Below the pieces are notes generated by a model. That model saw only the letters and a program-made list of their open reading frames with translations. It was not told the DNA's origin and searched no databases. From positions 1 to 8,141 of the forward strand of contig CAYONZ010000088.1 of assembly GCA_964405465.1 (NCBI GenBank): a stretch of 8,141 bases of DNA, given 5' to 3'. Positions within the stretch are counted from its first letter, which is position 1, and every line of letters starts with the position of its first letter. The stretch comes from CAYONZ01 sp964405465 (GTDB taxonomy: Bacteria > Bdellovibrionota > Bdellovibrionia > Bdellovibrionales > JAMPXM01). The position numbers and the translations under genes are program-made. This document shows positions 1 through 4,968 of this stretch, in pieces.

Positions 1-739
1 GCTGCGAAGGAAGGTGGCCTTTGGCGCGGGCACGATCTTGCACGCGTTGCATGACTCCCTCGGCCTTTTTTCTTTCGTGATAATACTTGGTGTAGGCTTT
101 GTGTTCTTGATTGAATTTATTGGTGACCTCGCGAACATGGTCTTCATAATTGCGACGTTTCTCTGTCATCGAAGATTCAAATTCAGCGCGTTTTTCTTTT
201 TCATTGGCAAAATACTCTTTGCGTTTGCCATCTTGGTCTTCGTAAAACTCTTTACGTTCTTCGGTCTTTACCTTTTTTTTCAAAAACTCTGCTCGTTCAT
301 CTTGTTGAGCTTTGGTGAACTCTTCACGGTTTTTTCGTTCGGCTTTATTGTAATCATCACGGAGTTTCTGAACTTCCTGGTCAAACTTGGAGCGACGTTT
401 ACGCAAGATATGATCAAAATCCTCGCGGACTTTATGTGGGTCTTTGTCTTGCCCAAGATAAGTGTCAGACTTCATAGTCTGAAGTATCAATGCGAGCTCA
501 TCATTTTCTTGTTTTTTTTCTTCTGGAACTTCTTTGCGCATCTCCGCAAGCTGAGCACGATCCTCTTTTAAACTGACCTCTGTGGAAAGCTCTGGATGAA
601 CGACGGGTAACGGATGTTGTCCCGCCTCAGGTTTTTCTTTGCTATGCGAACAAGCAAGCGCTGTGATCAGCATTGAGATTGATAGAAATGAGAAAAGCGT
701 CTCACGAACTTTATAAGCAAAGATGTATTTCTTATTCAT
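1..739 (-). CDS. Probable lipoprotein with long hendecad-repeat helix (partial, runs off left edge)
   Basis: I do not recognise this protein. The minus-strand frame is open from ATG at 739 to the window edge: 246 codons and no stop, so the C-terminus is missing. Residues 10-29 are a hydrophobic signal segment ending T-A-L-A before Cys30, an acceptable though not ideal lipobox, so an outer- or inner-membrane lipoprotein is likely. Residues 31-104 are a polar linker. Residues 105-227 are extremely rich in Lys, Glu and Arg and carry a strict 11-residue repeat R-x-[DE]-[FY] with aromatics at 108, 119, 130, 141, 152, 165, 176, 187, 198, 209 and 220. The only phase break is two extra residues between 152 and 165. 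The pattern predicts one long continuous helix or coiled coil. The gene starts 14 nt after smpB and is probably cotranscribed with it, but has no clear Shine-Dalgarno sequence. Function unknown; a structural or spacer role in the periplasm is inference. Confidence 0.8.
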   Translation of the reverse strand, partial: MNKKYIFAYKVRETLFSFLSISMLITALACSHSKEKPEAGQHPLPVVHPELSTEVSLKEDRAQLAEMRKEVPEEKKQENDELALILQTMKSDTYLGQDKDPHKVREDFDHILRKRRSKFDQEVQKLRDDYNKAERKNREEFTKAQQDERAEFLKKKVKTEERKEFYEDQDGKRKEYFANEKEKRAEFESSMTEKRRNYEDHVREVTNKFNQEHKAYTKYYHERKKAEGVMQRVQDRARAKGHLPSQ

Positions 740-753
740 GTCATAAGAATAGA

Positions 754-1209
754 CTAGCGATTTCGACTTCGCAACTCTTTGGCGATTTCTCTTTTGGTGT
801 CACGCTCTTTGATGGCTTCTCGCTTATCGCCATGTTTTTTACCCTTGGCCAGCGCAATCTCCAACTTAATTCGCCCCTCTTTAAAATACATTTTGAGAGG
901 AACACAAGAATAACCTTTTTCATGAACCGCACGCTCAAACTTTTCGAGTTCGATTTTGTGAATCAAAAGTTTTCGCAGTCGTTCTGGCTCATGATTGTTA
1001 TAACTGCTCGCTTTGTAAACAGAGATATGTGCATTCTGCAAAAAAGCTTCGCCATTGATAAACGCAATATATGAATCTTTAAGATTAACTGCTCCCTCTC
1101 GAATGGACTTCACTTCGCTTCCCATGAGAGACAATCCAGCTTCCAGCGTTTCTTCGATTGTGTAATCGAAACGTGCCTTTTTGTTTTCAACAATAATTTT
1201 AATACTCAT
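754..1209 (-). CDS. smpB: SmpB, tmRNA-binding protein (trans-translation)
   Basis: SmpB binds the tRNA-like end of tmRNA (ssrA) and brings it to stalled ribosomes, so that the stalled peptide is tagged for degradation and the ribosome released. The 151-residue product has the usual family length (about 150-160). Diagnostic segments are visible: G-S-E-V-K-S-I-R-E-G then N-L-K-D-S-Y at residues 30-47, H-E-P-E-R-L-R-K-L-L-I-H at 73-84, and the conserved basic G-K-K-H-G-D-K-R-E stretch at 123-131. The C-terminal tail (131-151) is rich in Lys and Arg, as expected for the part that enters the mRNA channel. It lies 36 nt downstream of rsmA and 14 nt before the hendecad lipoprotein gene, all in one direction. 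No ssrA gene is present in the window. The Shine-Dalgarno sequence is weak, but the start matches the family N-terminus. Confidence 0.96.
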   Translation of the reverse strand: MSIKIIVENKKARFDYTIEETLEAGLSLMGSEVKSIREGAVNLKDSYIAFINGEAFLQNAHISVYKASSYNNHEPERLRKLLIHKIELEKFERAVHEKGYSCVPLKMYFKEGRIKLEIALAKGKKHGDKREAIKERDTKREIAKELRSRNR

Positions 1210-1245
1210 TTCAATAGACTCGTTTTCTTTACTTGGTGAGCCGAA

Positions 1246-2112
1246 TCAATTCACACGCCGAAACAAATCAATAAACTGCTCGGGCGACAACTCCTCAGCA
1301 CGAGCCTGCAATGATAAGTTCATCGCTGTCATTGCTCTTTCAAGCGTGGCATGGCTCTCTGCAGTTGTACCAGATATTTTGCCACCTGCCGAAAGATTTT
1401 TAATCATCAATTTTCTTCGCTGCGCAAAGGCCGCTTTGACAAAGCTTAAGAACGATTCCCGCTCATTTGGCGCAATCGTTTTAATCTCTTTCGCCTCAAA
1501 CTTCAAAACCCGACTGGCCACATTCGGCGGAGGAAAAAAATCTTTTGGCCCAGCGTCCGTCACTGTTTCAATTTTCCAAAAGCATTGCGCAATGACGGTC
1601 AGCATGCCGTAATCTTTGCTATGCGGTTTGGCCATAATTCTTTGTGCCACTTCTTTTTGAAACATCAAAACCATGGCCGATATTCCAGCAGGCAGAACGG
1701 AGCGATCAATTACAATGCTCGAAGAAATCTGATAAGGAAGATTGCTCACAAATGTAACCTTGCCACTCAGCTGCAGCTCATCCCAATCCAGCTTTAGAGC
1801 GTCAACCTCATGAATACGCACAATTTTATTTTCACTAACCGCACGGTTTCTCCAGTAGCTAGCAAATTTCTGATCAAGTTCAATTAAGGTGAGTGGAAGC
1901 CCTAATGCAAAAAGCCCATCGGTCAAGGCTCCCAAACCAGGACCGACTTCAACCAATGAGTCACACTTGGTTTTTTCAACTGCCATTAAAATTCGTTGAA
2001 TCACTTGATCGGAAATCAAAAAATTTTGTCCAAGTGAGCGCTTGGGATCGCTTCCCAACTCTTGTAGGCGACTGAGCATCAATGCTTTTCTTTCACCATG
2101 GCCCATGTTCAC
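1246..2112 (-). CDS. rsmA: RsmA/KsgA, 16S rRNA (adenine1518/1519-N6)-dimethyltransferase
   Basis: This SAM-dependent enzyme dimethylates two adjacent adenines in the 3'-terminal helix of 16S rRNA, a late quality-control step of small-subunit assembly in the cytoplasm. The 288-residue product is of family size. It shows the N-terminal S-L-G-Q-N-F-L motif (26-32), the SAM-binding V-E-V-G-P-G-L-G-A-L-T loop (54-64), an acidic E-L-D at 78-80, the catalytic S-N-L-P-Y-Q-I-S motif (123-130), and F-F-P-P-P-N-V-A-S (192-200). A C-terminal helical domain follows. The start is GTG at 2112, which directly follows the TAG stop of tsaD (TAGGTG); ATG at 2106 (residue 3) is an equally possible start, and the A/G-rich sequence at the end of tsaD could serve either. 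Abutment suggests translational coupling. Loss of this enzyme classically gives kasugamycin resistance; nothing looks missing here. Confidence 0.96.
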   Translation of the reverse strand: MNMGHGERKALMLSRLQELGSDPKRSLGQNFLISDQVIQRILMAVEKTKCDSLVEVGPGLGALTDGLFALGLPLTLIELDQKFASYWRNRAVSENKIVRIHEVDALKLDWDELQLSGKVTFVSNLPYQISSSIVIDRSVLPAGISAMVLMFQKEVAQRIMAKPHSKDYGMLTVIAQCFWKIETVTDAGPKDFFPPPNVASRVLKFEAKEIKTIAPNERESFLSFVKAAFAQRRKLMIKNLSAGGKISGTTAESHATLERAMTAMNLSLQARAEELSPEQFIDLFRRVN

Positions 2113-3255
2113 CTACCTTTGCTTTTTTGGATTTCGCTTTTCGACCCGTGAACTCACAATCGACTGGCGTTCAACACCTAACAACGCCTTCGGAAGTGGG
2201 CCCAAAGTTTGATCAGATCGCTCGCCACGATTGAGCCGTAAAATTCCGGCATAGCCAATCATTGCAGCATTGTCTGTACAATAGCGCAGAGGCGGAATCA
2301 CCAATTGAATTTGCCTTCGCTCAGCCCACTGCTGAGCTCGGTCACGCAATCTTGAATTGGCGCTGACCCCACCTGTAAGAACGACGCGCGTGAGTTTTTC
2401 TTGAGTTGCAGCTTTATCTAGACGGTCGATCAAGATGTCGACAATGGACTCTTGATAGCTCGCGCAAAGGTCAGACATGTGAGCCCGACGTTCATCTATC
2501 ATCATGGCCTCCACCACTCGCGAAGCCGCCGCCTTCAAACCTGAAAAACTAAACATGAGATTGGCCTCATGTAACATGGGTCGCGGAAAATCATAGGCCT
2601 TTGGGTCACCTGTCTTGGAATATTGATCGACCAAAACGCCTCCTGGAAACCCCAGCCCAACCAGCTTACCGAATTTATCAAAGGCCTCTCCAGCAGCATC
2701 GTCAACTGTACGTCCCAATATTTCATAGTCCCCCAAACCATTGATGCGATAGAGGCTCGTGTGGCCACCGCTAATAGCCAACCCGACATAGGGATATGAA
2801 AAATTCGCTGGAGGCTGATATTGGTCATCACGTAAAAATGGTGCAAGCAAATGTCCCTCAAGATGATTCACACCCAAGAGCGGCTTGTTCTTGGTGAGCG
2901 CCAAAAGTTTCGCAGTCACCACTCCAACAAGCAATGCGCCAACAAGGCCGGGCATTGAAGTCACAACTATGCCGTCAAGATCTGGCCAATCCATTTTTGA
3001 CTCTTTTAAAACTCGATCGACCAAGGGAATTAGATTGTAAGTGTGATTGCGAGATGCAATCTCAGGAACAACACCACCAAATGGTTCATGTGCTTGGTTT
3101 TGACTAGCTGAAATACAGCTGATCACTAGGCCGGTGTGATCAACTATGGCAACCGAGGTGTCATCACAGCTCGTTTCGATGGCTAAGACATTCCGAAAAA
3201 GAGTAATCTCAGGAGCTCCATGAATTACCGAGCCCGACATCAGAGGCTCTGACAT
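2113..3255 (-). CDS. tsaD: TsaD, tRNA N6-threonylcarbamoyladenosine (t6A37) transferase subunit
   Basis: TsaD (Kae1/YgjD family) transfers the threonylcarbamoyl group from threonylcarbamoyl-AMP onto A37 of ANN-decoding tRNAs, working with TsaB and TsaE on the product of TsaC. The start of the ASKHA fold is seen as L-A-I-E-T-S-C-D-D-T-S (24-34). The metal-binding H-L-E-G-H lies at 131-135, with S-G-G-H-T-S-L at 162-168, T-G-G-V-S-A-N-S-R-L-R at 294-304 and C-T-D-N-A-A-M-I-G around D328. At 380 residues it is longer than the roughly 340 usual for bacteria, with about 20 extra residues before the first strand and a basic tail (366-380). The start is chosen because AGGAGG sits 5 nt before ATG. 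tsaB, tsaC and tsaE are not in the window. It follows the cpoB-like gene by 9 nt and abuts rsmA. Confidence 0.97.
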   Translation of the reverse strand: MSEPLMSGSVIHGAPEITLFRNVLAIETSCDDTSVAIVDHTGLVISCISASQNQAHEPFGGVVPEIASRNHTYNLIPLVDRVLKESKMDWPDLDGIVVTSMPGLVGALLVGVVTAKLLALTKNKPLLGVNHLEGHLLAPFLRDDQYQPPANFSYPYVGLAISGGHTSLYRINGLGDYEILGRTVDDAAGEAFDKFGKLVGLGFPGGVLVDQYSKTGDPKAYDFPRPMLHEANLMFSFSGLKAAASRVVEAMMIDERRAHMSDLCASYQESIVDILIDRLDKAATQEKLTRVVLTGGVSANSRLRDRAQQWAERRQIQLVIPPLRYCTDNAAMIGYAGILRLNRGERSDQTLGPLPKALLGVERQSIVSSRVEKRNPKKQR

Positions 3256-3260
3256 TTGAG

Positions 3261-3266
3261 CCTCCT
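3261..3266 (-). promoter_or_regulatory. Strong Shine-Dalgarno for tsaD
   Basis: A perfect AGGAGG lies 5 nt before the ATG at 3255 and overlaps the TAG stop of the cpoB-like gene. It fixes the long N-terminus of TsaD and suggests that translation of tsaD follows directly on translation of the upstream gene. Confidence 0.8.
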
Positions 3267-4020
3267 ATTTTTTCATGGCCTTTAGACGACCAGCTGCCTT
3301 CTTTGCTTCTGCGGCTTTAGGAAATCGACTGACAACCTCATCGAAGAAGGCCTTGGCCTCTTCATTCATGCCCAGCTCCTGCAGTGCCACGCCAATTTTA
3401 TATGTCGCTGTTGCAAACTGTTTTCCCTTAGGATTGGCCTTACGGTATTTATTGTAATCGACGACCGCTTCTTGCCATTGTTTCTTTTTAAAGTTTTCTT
3501 CGCCAGACGCAAAAGGATCTTTTTCGTCTTTTTCTACTTTAGCAGCAGCGGCTGAGGCAGCTCGCTTTTGACCCTCTTGCAAATCGCTCATCTGCTTATT
3601 CAAATCAGCCATTTGCGATTCGAGTTTGCTGATCGACTCATGATAGGCCGCAAGTTTCTCATTTTGTTCTTTAATTTTTGCATCTAGAGCAGCCAAAGAC
3701 TTCTCTTGCTTCTGTGAGCTTTGCGAAATTCGATTTTCAACTGATTCAATTTTTCCATTGTTTCGCTTCAGATCTGATTCAATGTCATCAAAACGACTGT
3801 TCACATCAGCCGTCGTACTCTGCAAAGTTTTGACCTGCTTTTGCAAAACCTGTTTCTCTTCTTGTTCTTTCAGCTCGGTGCGCGTCTGAATACACGCCGA
3901 AGTCGATAAGAGCACCAAAAGACAGGCCAAAAGACTGAAAGGCTGGCTCAGAGATTTTCTCGAAACCATTTTTATTTTAGAGCAAATAGCAAATAAAGAT
4001 CTCAGTTGCGAATTGGTCAT
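3265..4020 (-). CDS. CpoB/YbgF-like coiled-coil plus TPR protein, probable lipoprotein
   Basis: The 251-residue product has the layout of CpoB (YbgF), the periplasmic partner of Tol-Pal that in E. coli links outer-membrane constriction to peptidoglycan synthesis. A hydrophobic signal (about 27-42) ends in S-T-S-A before Cys43, so unlike soluble E. coli CpoB this looks lipid-anchored. Residues 46-150 are a coiled coil rich in Gln, Glu and Lys. An Ala/Lys linker follows (151-168). Residues 169-251 form tetratricopeptide helices (F-K-K-K-Q-W-Q-E-A-V near 177-186, and a second unit at 205-233). The start overlaps the preceding stop as ATGA and has GGGGGAG 7 nt upstream. The alternative ATG at 3969 (residue 18) would give a more typical signal peptide but lacks a ribosome binding site. 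Position in a pal unit supports the CpoB-like call; a cpoB symbol is withheld because orthology cannot be tested here. Confidence 0.85.
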   Translation of the reverse strand: MTNSQLRSLFAICSKIKMVSRKSLSQPFSLLACLLVLLSTSACIQTRTELKEQEEKQVLQKQVKTLQSTTADVNSRFDDIESDLKRNNGKIESVENRISQSSQKQEKSLAALDAKIKEQNEKLAAYHESISKLESQMADLNKQMSDLQEGQKRAASAAAAKVEKDEKDPFASGEENFKKKQWQEAVVDYNKYRKANPKGKQFATATYKIGVALQELGMNEEAKAFFDEVVSRFPKAAEAKKAAGRLKAMKK

Positions 4021-4325
4021 TGAGGAACTCCCCCTTGCGCTTTTGTAATTCTCGCGGCAGTTTCAGCTTTTTCAGCAAAGACCTTTGCCTGAACAAAGCT
4101 CTCTTGAGCCTCGGCAAATCGCCGATCGTCATATTGTTTCTGACCTTGTTTATAGGCCTCTTCGGCCTTGTACCATAGACCTGGTGCATAGGTGAGAGCT
4201 TCAGATTCGCGCGCAGCCTCAACAGCCGCACGCGCCAAATTGTATTCTTCAACGGGAATAGCTGTCACACAGCTCATCAAAAAAACACCAATCAGGATGA
4301 AAATGTAGAACTTTACAGCCTTCAC
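4017..4325 (-). CDS. Small DUF4398-type lipoprotein
   Basis: A 102-residue protein. A hydrophobic signal (5-18) ends in F-L-M-S before Cys19, a good lipobox, so it is a likely lipoprotein. The mature part is one Ala/Glu-rich helical hairpin: N-L-A-R-A-A-V-E-A-A-R near 29-39, Y-A-P-G-L-W-Y-K-A-E-E-A-Y at 46-58, then D-D-R-R-F-A-E-A-Q-E-S-F and further Ala/Glu helix to about 95. The order "helix, Y-A-P, A-E-x-A, short linker, A-x-x-x-A-E-x-A" is what I know from the DUF4398 family, small lipoproteins with no assigned activity that often sit beside OmpA/Pal-type genes. The start is GTG at 4325 with GGAG 8 nt upstream, overlapping the pal stop. It begins 12 nt after pal and overlaps the next gene by 4 nt, so a shared envelope role with Pal is likely. 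Family call from memory, without a profile search. Confidence 0.82.
   Translation of the reverse strand: MKAVKFYIFILIGVFLMSCVTAIPVEEYNLARAAVEAARESEALTYAPGLWYKAEEAYKQGQKQYDDRRFAEAQESFVQAKVFAEKAETAARITKAQGGVPQ
4028..4034 (-). promoter_or_regulatory. Shine-Dalgarno deciding the start of the cpoB-like gene
   Basis: GGGGGAG lies 7 nt before the ATG at 4020, inside the end of the DUF4398-like gene. It supports the ATGA-overlap start over the internal ATG at 3969, which is preceded only by A/T-rich sequence. Confidence 0.6.
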
Positions 4326-4337
4326 CCTCGAAGCTCC

Positions 4338-4865
4338 TTACTGAGCAATCGGCACAAAATTCGCGCGACGATTTTGTGAGTAAGCAGACTCATTGTCACC
4401 AGAAGCAACTGGTTTTTCTTCGCCGTAGCTGATGATAGTCATGCGTTTTCCATCAACACCAAGACTTGTCAAATAGGCGCGAACGCTCTTCGCACGTCTT
4501 TCACCCAAAGAAAGATTGTATTCGACTGATCCACGCTCGTCAGTGTGACCCTCAATTTGTACAGTCACGTTCGCGTGTGCTTTGATCCACTCCGCGTTTT
4601 CAGCCAACTGCTTGCGCGCTTCTGCAGTTAAAGTCGCTTTGTCGTAATCAAAATGAACCGTGTTCAAACCAGCGATTTTGCCACTGTCTGAACCCTGAGG
4701 ATCAAAATTGATTGCCTTGTCTTCAACAACCGGAGCTGAATTGTCTGGAGCTTGAGCACTCTCAGCAGGTGGAGCTTCGGTGGTTTCCGTCTTAGGTTTT
4801 GACGAACAAGAAGCGATAAATGCGATAGTCAAAGTCAGTAATGCAATTTTCATAAAACGAAACAT
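4338..4865 (-). CDS. pal: Pal, peptidoglycan-associated lipoprotein (OmpA-like domain)
   Basis: Pal anchors the outer membrane to peptidoglycan and works with Tol proteins during division. The 175-residue product has a signal peptide ending F-I-A-S before Cys20, a Pro/Ala/Glu-rich linker (21-60), and a C-terminal OmpA-like domain (about 68-175). That domain shows V-H-F-D-Y-D (70-75), I-E-G-H-T-D-E-R-G (104-112) with Asp109 as the expected diaminopimelate contact, and N-L-S-L-G-E-R-R-A-K-S-V (117-128) with the conserved Arg124. The start is ATG at 4865 with GAAGGAG 5 nt upstream. The frame is open to a GTG at 4889, but that lies upstream of the predicted transcription start and has no ribosome binding site. 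First gene of the minus-strand unit. tolB and tolQRA are not adjacent, unlike the classic tol-pal cluster; the only propeller protein nearby is the divergent gene. Confidence 0.96.
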   Translation of the reverse strand: MFRFMKIALLTLTIAFIASCSSKPKTETTEAPPAESAQAPDNSAPVVEDKAINFDPQGSDSGKIAGLNTVHFDYDKATLTAEARKQLAENAEWIKAHANVTVQIEGHTDERGSVEYNLSLGERRAKSVRAYLTSLGVDGKRMTIISYGEEKPVASGDNESAYSQNRRANFVPIAQ

Positions 4866-4870
4866 AGAAT

Positions 4871-4877
4871 CTCCTTC
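4871..4877 (-). promoter_or_regulatory. Shine-Dalgarno of pal
   Basis: GAAGGAG sits 5 nt before ATG 4865 and decides this start over the longer in-frame GTG at 4889. Confidence 0.8.
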
Positions 4878-4887
4878 GTAGATGCCC

Positions 4888-4904
4888 ACCTATTTTAAAA
4901 AGGT
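4888..4904. promoter_or_regulatory. Imperfect dyad over the pal -10 element (possible operator)
   Basis: The 17-nt sequence ACCTATTTTAAAAAGGT is an imperfect inverted repeat: outer arms ACCT/AGGT are perfect and the T-run faces the A-run. It covers the -10 box and part of the spacer of the pal promoter, a position suited to a repressor. A/T-rich promoter DNA makes such dyads by chance, so this is only a candidate. Confidence 0.3.
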
Positions 4905-4919
4905 AGATTACATTGTCAA
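4892..4919 (-). promoter_or_regulatory. Sigma70-type promoter of the pal operon
   Basis: On the minus strand a perfect -35 TTGACA (4919-4914) is followed after 16 nt by TAAAAT (4897-4892), which matches the -10 consensus in five of six positions. The predicted transcript would start near 4885, giving a leader of about 20 nt that holds the pal ribosome binding site. No other comparable promoter was noticed between the seven minus-strand genes, so this may drive them all; internal promoters were not excluded. Confidence 0.75.
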
Positions 4920-4953
4920 ACTTTTGATTCATGCTAGCTCAAGATACTGCTTT

Positions 4954-4959
4954 AGGAGG
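4954..4959 (+). promoter_or_regulatory. Shine-Dalgarno of the protease-propeller-barrel gene
   Basis: A perfect AGGAGG lies 9 nt before ATG 4969. It selects the start that places a signal peptide at the N-terminus; the frame is open further upstream to ATG 4882 inside the pal promoter region, but that start would bury the signal peptide. No convincing sigma70 promoter is visible on the plus strand of this intergenic region. Confidence 0.75.
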
Positions 4960-4968
4960 ACGCGTCTC

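Noticed and set aside
14..571. Plus-strand open frame of 185 codons, very rich in Phe, Leu and Ile, resembling a membrane protein.
   Set aside because: It is the antisense of the Lys/Glu-rich lipoprotein gene: AAA and GAA codons read backward give TTT and TTC. The minus-strand frame has a signal peptide and an exact 11-residue repeat, so that is the coding strand.
673..1074. Plus-strand frame of 133 codons.
   Set aside because: It lies antisense to smpB, whose family motifs are unmistakable, and has no ribosome binding site or recognisable domain.
754..1209. Search for ssrA (tmRNA) next to smpB.
   Set aside because: The flanking gaps are 14 and 36 nt, much too short for a tmRNA gene of about 350 nt.
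4904..4948. TTGTCA with a downstream GATACT as a plus-strand promoter for the large gene.
   Set aside because: The spacing is 24 nt, far from the 16-18 nt required, and no better pair was found.
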